Positions 18,758-28,028 of a stretch of DNA of 64,000 nt are shown piece by piece. The notes beneath the pieces were generated by a model. It was not told the DNA's origin and ran no database searches. It saw nothing but the letters and a program-made list of their open reading frames with translations. Each line of letters begins with the position of its first letter. The stretch's first letter is position 1. The stretch is from JACCXG01 sp963836735 (GTDB taxonomy: Bacteria > Acidobacteriota > Vicinamibacteria > Vicinamibacterales > 2-12-FULL-66-21), in contig CAWIKP010000037.1 of assembly GCA_963836735.1 (NCBI GenBank), forward strand, positions 372,001 to 436,000, in the 5' to 3' direction. The translations under genes were made by a program, and so were the position numbers.

Positions 18758-20412
18758 ATGCCGGTCACGCTCACCGTCAACGGCCACCGCATCAGCGCCG
18801 GCGGGCGTGTCGCTCTTCACAGCCGCCGAGCAGGCCGGCATCCGCGTCCCGACGTCATGCGTCACCCAGGGCAAATGCAAGGAATGCGTCGTCGAAATCG
18901 TGCGCGGGATGGAGCTGCTGACGCCGCCGACACGCGTGCGAAACACATCTCGACGCCCGTAGCCAGTTTCGTCTGTCGTGCCAATCTCGCGTCGCCGCCG
19001 ATACCGGCGAGATCGAGTGCCACACGATGCGCCGGGGCCAGATGCGCATCGAGCGAAGGGCGCTCCACCTTCCGGCCACCCACCAGACGACGGCGCTCGA
19101 TCCCGCGGTCGTGCGTGAGGGCGATCGCGTGGTCGACGCGATGACCGGCGAAGAAATCGCCCGCTCGACCGGCCCGATTCACGGTCTCGCGATCGATCTC
19201 GGAACCACCACCGTCGTCGTCCGGCTGATCGATCTCGAAACCGGCGACCAGGTCGCGGACACCTCGTTCGAGAATCCGCAGCGCTTCGGCGGTTCGGACG
19301 TCATGTCCCGGATTCATTACGACACCGGGCATCCGGGCCGCCTGCTGATGCGCACGGTTGCCGGGTACTTGAGCCACGCGATCGCCGATCTCCCGGCCGA
19401 TCCGCTGACCATCTACGACGTGGTGCTGGTCGGCAACTCGACGATGCGCGATCTGTTCTTCCGCCAGAGTGTCTACACGATCGGGCAGAACCCGTACCGT
19501 TCGATCACCGAAATCGAAATGGCCGAGGGCAAGCGAACGACGACCAGCCTGAGGACGACCGGCCGGCGCAGCCTGCTGCCCATCCACCCGAACGCCCGCG
19601 TCTCGGGACTGCCGATCATCAGCGGCCATGTGGGCGCCGACGCGGCCGCGTGCATGCTGGCCATCGATCTCGCGCACGAAGATCGGCTCGTCGCCATCAT
19701 GGACATCGGCACGAACACCGAGCTGCTCGTCGGCAATCGTCATCGCATTCTTGCGGCGTCGTGCCCGGCCGGCCCCGCGTTCGAGGGGGGCGCCATCGCC
19801 TGCGGCATGCCTGGATTGGACGGCGCGATCGAGGATGTCGCGCTCGACGGACGCGGGAGGTTCCGGCTTGGCGTGATCGGAGGTGGGCCGCCGGAGGGCA
19901 TCTGCGGATCCGGGCTCGTCGACCTGCTGAGCGAGCTGCTCCGGACCGGCCGCATGAATGCGCTGGGCCGCTTCGAGGACGGAGTCGACCGGGTCACGCT
20001 GGACGCCGGGCACGATATCTATTTCCTGGAGCGGGACGTCAACGAGCTGGCGCAGGCGAAAGGCGCCAACATTGCCGGCCTGCAGGTCGTGTTCAGCGAC
20101 TACGGCATCCAGTTCGACGACGTCGCCGTGTTCTATCTGGCGGGAGGTTTTGGCCGTCATCTGAAGAAGTCGGCGTCGAAGCGCATCGGGCTCATCCCCA
20201 ACATCGCGGACGACAAGATCGTGCAGGTCGGGAATGCGGCGCTCGAGGGCGCCACGATTGCGCTCGTCTCGCAATCGCGGCGTCAGGAGCTCGAGGCCCT
20301 GGTGAGAAGGGTCGAGCACTGCCGGCTCGAAACGCACCCGGGGTTTTTCGATTTCTTCGTCGATGGTTGTCAGTTCCGGCCCGCCGACTCACCGCCCGGG
20401 GTGAACGGGTGA
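18758..20412 (+). CDS. Reductive activator of corrinoid proteins (RACo/RamA-like, 2Fe-2S + ASKHA, DUF4445)
   Basis: Restores the Co(I) state of inactivated corrinoid protein using ATP. The N-terminal plant-type 2Fe-2S domain has cysteines in SCVTQGKCKEC and RLSCQSR; the C-terminal ASKHA ATPase domain has GLAIDLGTTTVVVRLID, VGNSTMRDLF, IMDIGTNTELL, GICGSGLVDLL and YLAGGFGRHL. The first ~90 residues lie in three frames (MPVTLTVNGHRISA; GVSLFTAAEQAGIRVP; HLDARSQFRLSC) joined by +1 shifts near 18805 and 18940; the ATPase part is uninterrupted. About 550 residues. Its stop overlaps the next gene (GTGA), confirming operon membership. Confidence 0.9.
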
Positions 20413-21645
20413 TCGAAATCAGCGACGGCTCGCCGCGCGTCAACGTGCCGCCGGCCGAATACACCCGGTTGCTCGGATATCCGCGGGGCTGGACCCTCGA
20501 CGGCCGCGCGCAGGAGCTCGGAGACTGGGCGCGCGACTGGTATGCGCACCACGGACGTCCATGGACCTACGCGCGCGGGGTCGGCGGGATTCAAATCAAT
20601 GATGGTGCCGTCGTTATCGATGGCGTGAGGTTCAACAGCAGCCGGCTGAGCGCGACGCTGGCGGCGGCCGGAGCCGACCGCGCCTTCCTTGTCGCCGTCA
20701 GTGCCGGGCCGGAGCTCGAGGAGGAGGCGCAAGTCCGGTGGCGGGACGGGAAGCCGGACGAGTACTTCTTTCTCGAGGTCTACGGATCGGCCGTCGTCGA
20801 ACACCTCGTGACGATGACGGGCGCGCGCTTGTGTGCGTGGGCGGACACCGCGCAGGCGGCCGTCCTCCCGCATTACAGCCCCGGGTACCCCGAGTGGACG
20901 ATCGACGAGCAGCCGATGCTGCTCGACGTGATCCGTGCGCCTCACCCTGCTGCGAGTGCCTCTCGAAGTGCTCGAGTCAGGAATGCTGCGGCCGAAGAAG
21001 TCGCTGCTGGCCGTCTTCGGTGTGACCCGGCACCTCGATCGCGTCCGTCCGCTGACGGAATTGAGTCCCTGCGAAGGCTGTTCGTTCGTGCCGTGCCAGT
21101 ACCGCCGGGCGCCGTACCGCCGTTCGCGACGACCTTCGCCATCCGAGTTGCCGATCGTTGCTGATGGTGACGGCAATCCCTCCAGCCCCAACCCGTTGAG
21201 CAATGCGGCGAGCTACAGCATCAGCCTCAAGGCGCTGCAGCGATGGAGCCAGGACCGTCTGACGATCGAGGTTCGGGACGACGGCAGCATCGCGGCGATG
21301 TTTCGCTACGAAGGCACGACCTGCACCAACATGGGGAGGCCGCTGCACTTTCACTATCATGTGACGCTGGGGCCGCGTGAAGAGGGCTACCCGATTCTGG
21401 AACAATGGTGCAGACCGGCTCCGGGTGATGAGGGGTACACCGCCATGTGCCGTTACCTCAGCCATCACGACGAGCTGATGGCATCGATCGCCTTGGAACG
21501 TCCGCTCCATGGCCGGCCGCTCGACGAGGTCGTGGGCTGGAGCCGGCCGGCCAGCCCGGCCGGCTGTTACTGCGAGCCGGAGAGCCGCCAGCACAAGTGG
21601 GGACTGGTGCTCGAAACGATCCACTATGCCCTGGCAAGAATGTAG
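20409..21645 (+). CDS. MetH activation-domain-like protein with Cys-rich motif (one frameshift)
   Basis: The N-terminal half resembles the AdoMet-binding reactivation domain of B12-dependent methionine synthase (DEYFFLEVYGSAVVEHLV; HYSPGYPEWTIDEQ). A +1 shift near 20935 leads to LTLLRVPLEVLESGMLRPKK and a Cys motif SPCEGCSFVPCQYRRAPYRR, then a domain with CTNMGRPLHFHYHVTLG and GCYCEPESRQHKWG. About 411 residues. If the activation domain is functional, this operon carries two reactivation routes, AdoMet-linked and RACo. The C-terminal ~150 residues are not recognised. GTG start overlapping the RACo stop. Confidence 0.62.
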
Positions 21646-21667
21646 AACTGGTTTCAAAACCTGTTGC

Positions 21668-21756
21668 CTTCCGGCTAAAGCCGGAAGCGCTTGACGCCAG
21701 ATGGTTTTGAAGCTATTCTCCACATCGCTTTCGTGGCTTCCGCCTTTAGGCGGAAG
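21668..21756. repeat. Pair of 8-bp-stem GGAAG palindromes
   Basis: CTTCCGGCTAAAGCCGGAAG at 21668-21687 and CTTCCGCCTTTAGGCGGAAG at 21737-21756, each a perfect 8-bp stem with a 4-base loop, between the activation-like gene and the homocysteine methyltransferase gene. A third copy lies at 42021. They look like short dispersed extragenic palindromes and could also modulate mRNA 3' ends. Confidence 0.8.
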
Positions 21757-21774
21757 TAAAAGCCTGGAGTCACC

Positions 21775-22689
21775 TTGAAGAAGACGCTGCTCGACGCGAT
21801 CAAGGAACGCCCTCTGCTCGGGGACGGCGCGATGGGCACCCAGTTGATGATCGCCGGGCTCGAGCAGGGGAACTCGGGCGAAGTCTGGAACCTGACCCAC
21901 CCCGAGCGCGTGCTGGCGATTCAGCGGCAGTACGTCGAGGCCGGATCCGAGTGCCTCCTCACGAACACCTTCGGCGGCAGCCGCATCATGCTCAATCGTC
22001 ACTCGCATGCCGATGACGTCGTGGCGATCAACGCCGCCGCCGTCGCCATCGCGCGCGAGGCGTTCGGCGGCCGGGACGGGTATGTGATTGGCGACATCGG
22101 ACCGTTCGGCGGGCTGATGGAACCGTATGGCGAGTTCACCGAGGCGCAGGTGCTCGACGCGTTCCGCGAGCAGGCGAAGGCGCTCGTGGATGCCGGCGCC
22201 GACGCCATCATCATCGAGACGCAGACCTCGCTGGAGGAGCTGCGCCTCGGCCTGATGGCGGCGCGTGAAGCCGGCGCCTCCTGCGTGATCGGTTCGATGG
22301 CGTACGACGTCACGCTCGACGGATCGACGTTCCGAACCATGATGGGGGTCGATCCGGAGCGCGCCGCGGAATTCATGCAGGAGCACGGCGCCGACATCGT
22401 CGCGCTCAACTGTGGCACGGGCATGGACATGGAACGCGCCCGGCACGCGGTGCTCCGATACCTGCAGGCGACCGATCTGCCGATCATGGCCCAGCCCAAC
22501 GCCGGCCAGCCGAAGCTCGTGGACATGAAAGTCGTCTACGATGAAACGCCCGCGCAGATGGTGACCGGCGTCGTTCCGCTGCTGCAGGCCGGCGCCAGCA
22601 TCATCGGCGGCTGCTGTGGCAGCACACCGGGCCACATTCGCGCCTTTCGCGCGGCGATGGATCAGTTCCAGACGGCAAAGGCCCTATGA
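21775..22689 (+). CDS. Homocysteine S-methyltransferase (MetH N-terminal/BHMT domain)
   Basis: Stand-alone zinc-dependent homocysteine methyltransferase of about 304 residues. GDGAMGTQLMIAGLEQG and LLTNTFGGSRIML are typical N-terminal blocks; the three Zn cysteines are in VALNCGTGMDM and IIGGCCGSTPGHI. TTG start after GGAGT. Equivalent to the first module of MetH, here encoded apart from its corrinoid and activation modules. It most likely takes the methyl group from the operon's corrinoid protein to make methionine, though another thiol acceptor is possible. Stop overlaps the next start (ATGA). Confidence 0.92.
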   Translation: MKKTLLDAIKERPLLGDGAMGTQLMIAGLEQGNSGEVWNLTHPERVLAIQRQYVEAGSECLLTNTFGGSRIMLNRHSHADDVVAINAAAVAIAREAFGGRDGYVIGDIGPFGGLMEPYGEFTEAQVLDAFREQAKALVDAGADAIIIETQTSLEELRLGLMAAREAGASCVIGSMAYDVTLDGSTFRTMMGVDPERAAEFMQEHGADIVALNCGTGMDMERARHAVLRYLQATDLPIMAQPNAGQPKLVDMKVVYDETPAQMVTGVVPLLQAGASIIGGCCGSTPGHIRAFRAAMDQFQTAKAL

Positions 22690-23015
22690 AACAACGATTG
22701 TGCGAGGTCAACGCGGCAGCGGTCACGAAGCTTCCACAGCACACCGACGACAAGTCCGGCATCGGCGTGCACTATGTCGATGCGTACCTCAAGCCCATGA
22801 ATGCGAAGCTCGAGGATGGAACGCCGGTGAAGTGCAAGCGCCGGGGCCTGAAGATCGCGCTCGCGGTCGGCACGAGAAAAGGGGAGGGGCTCATGCGGCG
22901 GCTCGACGTGAGCTCCGACCCGATCGTGATGCTCGATGCGGCACTTCAGGAAGCGGCGAAGGGAGCAGGCGTCGAGCTCAGCATCGAAGACGGTGCGGTA
23001 TTCATCGGTTACTAG
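22686..23015 (+). CDS. Conserved-looking 109-aa protein in the corrinoid operon
   Basis: Not recognised. It starts MKQRLCEVNAAAVTKLPQHT with ATGA overlap to the methyltransferase gene, so it is co-translated. The sequence is soluble, basic in the middle (VKCKRRGLKIALAVGTRKGEG) and acidic at the end, with two Cys and no signal or membrane segment. The frame is intact. The position suggests an accessory role for the corrinoid or methyltransferase components; nothing in the sequence shows what. Confidence 0.72.
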   Translation: MKQRLCEVNAAAVTKLPQHTDDKSGIGVHYVDAYLKPMNAKLEDGTPVKCKRRGLKIALAVGTRKGEGLMRRLDVSSDPIVMLDAALQEAAKGAGVELSIEDGAVFIGY

Positions 23016-23025
23016 TGCGTGTCTC

Positions 23026-23109
23026 GTGCGGGCCTGAAGGCCCGCACCTACAGATCGACCAGCGAAGAGCGGCCGGCGACGCGAGGCTGTAGGGGCGTCC
23101 AGCCGCCCC
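23026..23109. repeat. Two GC-rich hairpins between operons
   Basis: GTGCGGGCCTGAAGGCCCGCAC at 23026-23047 is a near-perfect stem; AGGGGCGTCCAGCCGCCCCT at about 23091-23109 is a second, with a bulge. Both lie between the end of the corrinoid operon and the SDR gene. No T tract follows either, so Rho-independent termination is not assured. Confidence 0.7.
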
Positions 23110-23120
23110 TCGGAAAATAA

Positions 23121-23894
23121 ATGAGTCAGAACCTTTTCAGTTTGCAGAGACGTATCGCGGTCGTCGTTGGCGGAACCAGCGGCATCGGGCGGGTGCTGGC
23201 GCTGGGGCTCGCGGATGCCGGCGCCGATGTCGTGGCGACCGCGCGACGGGAGGCGCTCGTCGAAGACGTCGCGAAGGAGATCGAGGCCAAAGGCCGTCGC
23301 ACGCTGCGGGTGGCGACGGATGTGCTCGACCGGCGCTCGCTGGGCGAGGCGTGCGACGCGGTTCTGAAGGCGTTCGGGCAGGTCGACGTGGTCGTCTATT
23401 GCGCCGGGATCAACAAGAGGGTCCCCACGATCGACATGAGCGACGAGGACTGGCACCGCATCATCGACACGAATCTGACCGGTGCCGTCCACACCTATCA
23501 GGTGTTCGCGAAACCCATGATCGCCCGGGGATCCGGACGCCTGATCGGCATCGCCTCCCTGTCGTCGTTCGTCGGCCTCCACGAAGTCAGTGCCTACACG
23601 GCATCGAAGGCAGGCATCGCCGGCCTGACGCGTGCCCTCGCGGTGGAGTGGGCGCCGCATGGCCTGACGGTCAATGCGATCGCTCCCGGAGTGTTTCGGA
23701 CGGAGCTGAATGCCACCCTCCTGGAAGGACCGCGGGGACAGGAATTCCTCATGCGGACGCCGATGCGGCGATATGGCAAGCTGGAAGAGCTCGTCGGAGC
23801 CGCGGTCTACCTCGCATCCGACGCTTCCACCTTCGTGACCGGTCAGGTCATTGCCGTCGACGGCGGGTTCCTCGCGAGCGGGGTGAATCAATGA
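23121..23894 (+). CDS. Short-chain dehydrogenase/reductase, sugar-acid type
   Basis: Classical SDR of 257 residues: NAD(P) loop VVVGGTSGIGRVLALGLADAG, catalytic Ser in IASLSSFVG and Tyr/Lys in YTASKAG, ending IAVDGGFLASG. Similar to KduD/gluconate-5-dehydrogenase types. The UxaA genes overlap directly downstream, so the likely substrate is a ketoaldonate or 2-keto-3-deoxy sugar acid, for example 2-keto-3-deoxy-L-fuconate or a tagaturonate-type intermediate. The exact substrate cannot be read from sequence. Intact frame. Confidence 0.92.
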   Translation: MSQNLFSLQRRIAVVVGGTSGIGRVLALGLADAGADVVATARREALVEDVAKEIEAKGRRTLRVATDVLDRRSLGEACDAVLKAFGQVDVVVYCAGINKRVPTIDMSDEDWHRIIDTNLTGAVHTYQVFAKPMIARGSGRLIGIASLSSFVGLHEVSAYTASKAGIAGLTRALAVEWAPHGLTVNAIAPGVFRTELNATLLEGPRGQEFLMRTPMRRYGKLEELVGAAVYLASDASTFVTGQVIAVDGGFLASGVNQ

Positions 23895-24232
23895 AAGCCG
23901 CGCTGGTCATCAGTGATCGCGACAACGTCGCGACCGCGCTGCAGCCGCTCGATGATGGCCGGGTGCTCGAGGTCGCCGGCGTGTCGGTGACGGTACGCGA
24001 AGCGATCCCGTCGGGTCACAAGGTCGCGATTCGCGCGATCGCGGCGGGGGAGCCCGTCATCAAGTACGGCAGCCCGATCGGCACGGCCACCGCCGCCATC
24101 GAGCCCGGCGCCCACGTCCACACGCACAACGTCGCGAGCGGCCGCGGCCGGGGCGACCTCGACGAGGCGGCGGCTCCCGTCGCTCCCCGGCTGGCCGAGC
24201 CGCCGGATGCGCCAGCGGGTGGCGGACGATGA
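23891..24232 (+). CDS. UxaA-type dehydratase, SAF (small) subunit
   Basis: 113 residues with the SAF domain found at the N-terminus of altronate/galactarate dehydratases: IPSGHKVAIRAIAAGEPVIK, YGSPIGTATAAIEPGAHVHT and the metal-site HTHNVASGRG. Here it is a separate gene, overlapping both neighbours (ATGA at each end), as in archaeal and many bacterial two-subunit UxaA-like enzymes. It works with the large subunit that follows. Confidence 0.9.
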   Translation: MKAALVISDRDNVATALQPLDDGRVLEVAGVSVTVREAIPSGHKVAIRAIAAGEPVIKYGSPIGTATAAIEPGAHVHTHNVASGRGRGDLDEAAAPVAPRLAEPPDAPAGGGR

Positions 24233-25410
24233 CAGCAGAGAAGCGCCCCGGATTCCTCGGTTATCGCCGCAGCGATGGCCGCATCGGGACCCGCAATCAC
24301 GTGCTCGTCGTGCCGACCGTGATCTGTTCCGCGGTGGTCGCCGAGCGCGTGGCCGCGTCGGCGGCGCCGGTCGTCCACCGCGCTGCCGCACCTCGCGGGC
24401 TGCGGTCAGCTCGGCCCCGACATGCGCGTGACCCACGACACGCTGGCCGCTTATTGTGCGCATCCAAACGTCGGCGCGGTGCTGGTCATCGCGCTGGGGT
24501 GCGAGCAGGTCGTGGCGCAGATGCTGGCGGAAACCGCGAAGCGGCACGGCAAGCCGGCCGAGATCATCGCGATACAGTCGGAGGGCGGAACGGTCAGGAC
24601 CACCGAGAAGGGCACCGTATCGTCCAGGCGCTGGCCGATCGGCTGTCAGGCGCCGAGCGCGAATGGTGCGACGTGTCCGAGCTGGTGCTCTCGCTGAAAT
24701 GTGGCGGATCCGACTACACGTCGGGTCTCGCCTCGAACCCCGCGCTCGGGCGGGTCACGGATCGACTCGTCGATCTCGGTGGCAGCGCGGTCCTCGGCGA
24801 GGTCGCCGAGATCATGGGCGCGGAGCACCTGCTGGCCGCCCGCGCGACCAACCCGGCCGCCGCCACACAGCTGATCCAGATTATCCGGCGCGTGGAATCC
24901 GAGGCACGGTCGCTCGGTCTCGACATCCGCGGCACGCAGCCGTCACCGGGCAACATCCGCGGCGGCCTGACCACGATCGAGGAGAAATCGCTCGGCGCCA
25001 CTCACAAGGGAGGCGAGCGCGCGCCGCTCGAGGAGGTGGTGGGGTATTCGGCGCCGATCCGTCAGAAAGGCCTGACCGTGATGGACACGCCGGGGCTCGA
25101 TGTCGAGGCCGTCACCGGCATGGTCGGCGGTGGCGCGCAGGTCGTGGTCTTCACCACCGGGCTTGGCACCCCGACCGGGAACCCCATCGCCCCGGTCATC
25201 AAGATCACCGGCAACGCCCGCACCGCGCGGCAGATGGCCGACAACATCGATCTCGACGTCAGCGGCATCATGGCGGAGACCGAGACCCTCGACGCCAGCG
25301 CGGATCGGCTGTTCGACGAGGTGCTCGCCGTCGCCTCGGGCAAGGAGACGGCAACCGAAAGGCTCGGGCATCGGGAGTTCGCGATTCACAGGCGGAATCC
25401 CACGATCTGA
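24229..25410 (+). CDS. UxaA-type altronate/sugar-acid dehydratase, large subunit (two compensating frameshifts)
   Basis: Fe-dependent dehydratase C-terminal domain. N-terminus FLGYRRSDGRIGTRNHVLVV; GCGQLGPDM and LVIALGCEQV carry cysteines; later LSLKCGGSDYTSGLASNPALG, SPGNIRGGLTTIEEKSLG and VVFTTGLGTPTGNPIAPVIK are diagnostic. The first frame is left near 24378 and regained near 24615, so the long open frame hides an out-of-frame middle of about 80 codons; the middle reads well in the other frame. About 394 residues. Substrate may be altronate or a fuconate/rhamnonate-type acid; KdgK and KDPG aldolase 8 kb upstream suit a KDG product. Confidence 0.9.
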   Translation: MTAEKRPGFLGYRRSDGRIGTRNHVLVVPTVICSAVVAERVAASAAPVVHRAAAPRGLRSARPRHARDPRHAGRLLCASKRRRGAGHRAGVRAGRGADAGGNREAARQAGRDHRDTVGGRNGQDHREGHRIVQALADRLSGAEREWCDVSELVLSLKCGGSDYTSGLASNPALGRVTDRLVDLGGSAVLGEVAEIMGAEHLLAARATNPAAATQLIQIIRRVESEARSLGLDIRGTQPSPGNIRGGLTTIEEKSLGATHKGGERAPLEEVVGYSAPIRQKGLTVMDTPGLDVEAVTGMVGGGAQVVVFTTGLGTPTGNPIAPVIKITGNARTARQMADNIDLDVSGIMAETETLDASADRLFDEVLAVASGKETATERLGHREFAIHRRNPTI

Positions 25411-25416
25411 CTGGCC

Positions 25417-25565
25417 TCAACTCCCAACTCCCAACTCCCAACTCCCAAGGAGAGCCGGTCGAACAACTGCGGAAAGTCGGCCAACGAGCTTGTTGAAGCG
25501 TTTTCCACCCAGATCGTTCGAGCGATTCTCCTTGGAGAGTTGGAAGTTGGAGAGTTGGGAGTTGA
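25417..25565. repeat. Long hairpin element, GGGAGTT-heptad type (copy 3)
   Basis: Left arm TCAACTCCCAACTCCCAACT; core AAGGAGAGCCGGTCGAACAA on one side and TTCGAGCGATTCTCCTTGG on the other; right arm ends GAGAGTTGGGAGTTGA. Starts seven bases after the UxaA stop and ends 17 bases before the MFS start, so the whole element fits exactly in the intergenic gap. Confidence 0.88.
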
Positions 25566-25582
25566 CCAAGTTCTCGACTAGG

Positions 25583-26947
25583 ATGACGCCCCGAATGCAT
25601 CACGTCCCCTCCAGTCCAGCCGAACGGCCCGCCGCCGGCCCCGTGCGTGCCGGCGGACAGTACCGCTGGGTCATCTGCGCGCTGCTGTTTTTCGCGGCGA
25701 CGATCAACTACATCGACCGGCAGGTGATCGGGATCCTGAAGCCAACCCTCCAGCAGGAGTTCGGCTGGTCGGAGGTCGACTACGCCGACATCGTCTTTGC
25801 CTTCCAGCTCGCGTATGCGATCGGCCTGCTCCTCACCGGCCGCATCGTGGATCGGATCGGCGCCCGCCTCGGGTTCGCGGTCGCGATTGTTCTCTGGAGC
25901 CTTGCGGCCATGGCGCATGCCGAGGCGACGACGTTTGGTCCTGCGGCCGCTGCCCTGCTGAGCGTCGTCGGGCTGACCTACTCGGCCTCGGTCGCAGGAT
26001 TCCTCGCGGCGCGTTTCCTCCTGGGGCTGGGCGAAGCGGGCAACTTTCCGGCGTCGATCAAGGTGGTGGCGGAGTGGTTTCCGAAGCGTGAGCGGGCCTT
26101 CGCGACCGGGCTGTTCAACTCGGGCACCAACATCGGCGCGCTGATCACGCCGCTCGTCGTGCCGTGGATCACGCTCACGTGGGGATGGTATTGGGCGTTC
26201 GTGGCGACGGGCGCGATCGGGCTGCTGTGGCTGCTCGCGTGGCTGCCGATTTATGGCGCCCCGGAGTCGCATCCCCGGGTGAGCCCGAGCGAACTGGCTT
26301 ACATCCGCAGCGATCCGCCCGATCCGGTCACGCGTGTGCCCTGGAGAGCGGTCCTGCCCCTGCGGCAGACCTGGGCCTTCATGCTCGGCAAGTTCCTCAC
26401 CGATCCGGTGTGGTGGCTCTACCTGTTCTGGGTCCCCGACTTCCTCAACCGGAACTACGCCATCGACCTGCGGCTGGTCGGGCCGCCGCTCGTCGTGATT
26501 TATCTCGTCGCGGATGTCGGCAGCATCGGGGGAGGCTGGCTGTCGTCGGCGTTGATCAAGCGTGGCTGGAGCGTGAATGCCGGCCGCAAGACCGCGATGC
26601 TGGTCTGTGCGCTCGCCGTGGTGCCGATGATGTTTGCCTCGGGCGCGCACGACCTCTGGCTGGCGGTAGCCCTGATCAGCGTCGCCGCGGCCGCGCACCA
26701 GGGCTGGTCGGCCAACCTGTTCACGCTGGTGTCGGACACTTTTCCGCGGCAGGCGGTCGGGTCGGTGGTCGGACTCGGTGGAATGGCCGGAGCCATCGGC
26801 GGCATGTTAATCGCCAAGCTGACCGGCTATCTGCTCCAGCTGACCGGAAGCTATGTGCCGGTGTTCCTGATCGCGGCGTTCGCCTACCTGACGGCGCTCG
26901 CGGTCATTCACCTCCTCGTACCGCGTCTGGAACCTGCGAAGGTCTAG
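25583..26947 (+). CDS. MFS hexuronate/anion:cation symporter (ExuT/ACS family)
   Basis: About 455 residues with 12 predicted transmembrane segments. Family signatures: FFAATINYIDRQVIGILKP in TM1, LLTGRIVDRIGARLG as the loop 2-3 motif, LGLGEAGNFPASIKVVAEWF and FNSGTNIGALITPL. The ACS family imports hexuronates, glucarate and related acids with H+. The position between UxaA and a sugar oxidoreductase fits import of uronates. Intact frame; weak ribosome site. Confidence 0.93.
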   Translation: MTPRMHHVPSSPAERPAAGPVRAGGQYRWVICALLFFAATINYIDRQVIGILKPTLQQEFGWSEVDYADIVFAFQLAYAIGLLLTGRIVDRIGARLGFAVAIVLWSLAAMAHAEATTFGPAAAALLSVVGLTYSASVAGFLAARFLLGLGEAGNFPASIKVVAEWFPKRERAFATGLFNSGTNIGALITPLVVPWITLTWGWYWAFVATGAIGLLWLLAWLPIYGAPESHPRVSPSELAYIRSDPPDPVTRVPWRAVLPLRQTWAFMLGKFLTDPVWWLYLFWVPDFLNRNYAIDLRLVGPPLVVIYLVADVGSIGGGWLSSALIKRGWSVNAGRKTAMLVCALAVVPMMFASGAHDLWLAVALISVAAAAHQGWSANLFTLVSDTFPRQAVGSVVGLGGMAGAIGGMLIAKLTGYLLQLTGSYVPVFLIAAFAYLTALAVIHLLVPRLEPAKV

Positions 26948-26951
26948 TGTA

Positions 26952-28028
26952 GTGACCGCTCCCTCGGATCTCCCCCTGCGGCAGGCATGGGACGTCCCGT
27001 CGCGGCCACGACCGATCGTCATCATCGGCGCCGGTGCGATCGTTCGAACCGCGCATCTGCCCGCGTACCGCCGGCTGGGCCTGCCGGTCGCCGGACTGTT
27101 CGATGTCCGGATCGATCCGGCCGCCGATCTGGCGAAACGCTTCGGCATCGAGACCGTTCATCAAACGCTGACCGACGCGTGTCGTGCCGGCGAAGACGGC
27201 GAGGTGGTGTTCGACGTGGCGGTGCCCGGCGATCAGGTGCTCGGGGTGCTGCGCTGTCTTCCCGACGGCGCCGCGGTCCTGATTCAGAAGCCGATGGGCG
27301 ACGATCTGCAGGCGGCCCGCGAGATCCGCGACATGTGCCGCGAGCGGCGGCTGGTGGCCGCGATGAACTTCCAGCTGCGATTCAGCCCGAACGTGCTCGC
27401 GCTCCGCGATCTGCTCGCGCGCGGGTTGCTCGGCGAGATCGTCGATATCGAGGTGCGGCTGCAGGTCCGGCAGCCCTGGGAGACCTGGGCGTTCATGCGG
27501 GGGCTGCCGCGTCTCGAGGTGCTCTACCACTCGATCCACTATCTCGACACCATCCGCATGCTGAGCGGCGAGCCGCGCGGCGTGTACTGTCGCGCCGTCG
27601 GACACCCGAAGCTTCCCGAATACGCCGATCCCCGCAGCTCGATCATCCTGGACTACGGCGACCGGATTCGCTGCTCGCTGACGCTCAACCACACGCACGT
27701 CTTCGGCGAGCGGCACCGCGCCTCGATATTCAAGATTGAAGGCACCAAGAGCGCCGCCGTGCTCTCGATGGGCGTGAACCTCGACTACCCGCACGGGCTG
27801 CCCGATACGCTCGAGGTCGCACACGAGGGCCAGTGGTCTCCAGTCGCGCTGCGGGGCTCCTGGTTCACCGAAGCCTTCGAAGGCCCGATGTCGAACCTGC
27901 AGCGGTTCGTGACCGGCGAGGACGCCTGGCTGGTATCGCCGGTTGACGATGCGATCCGGACGATGGCCGTGGTCGAAGCCTGCTACCAGTCGAGCGCCCG
28001 CGGCGGTACGCCGATCCCCGAGCCATGA
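26952..28028 (+). CDS. Gfo/Idh/MocA-family oxidoreductase
   Basis: 358 residues, GTG start four bases after the MFS gene. NAD-binding IVIIGAGAIVRTAHLPAYRR, the conserved Lys in LIQKPMGDDL, a substrate-domain His in YHSIHYLDTIRML. Cytoplasmic (no signal peptide). Likely oxidises or reduces a sugar imported by the neighbouring transporter; it could be the sugar 1-dehydrogenase that makes the lactone used by the next gene, whose start overlaps its stop. Substrate not assignable from sequence. Confidence 0.9.
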   Translation: MTAPSDLPLRQAWDVPSRPRPIVIIGAGAIVRTAHLPAYRRLGLPVAGLFDVRIDPAADLAKRFGIETVHQTLTDACRAGEDGEVVFDVAVPGDQVLGVLRCLPDGAAVLIQKPMGDDLQAAREIRDMCRERRLVAAMNFQLRFSPNVLALRDLLARGLLGEIVDIEVRLQVRQPWETWAFMRGLPRLEVLYHSIHYLDTIRMLSGEPRGVYCRAVGHPKLPEYADPRSSIILDYGDRIRCSLTLNHTHVFGERHRASIFKIEGTKSAAVLSMGVNLDYPHGLPDTLEVAHEGQWSPVALRGSWFTEAFEGPMSNLQRFVTGEDAWLVSPVDDAIRTMAVVEACYQSSARGGTPIPEP

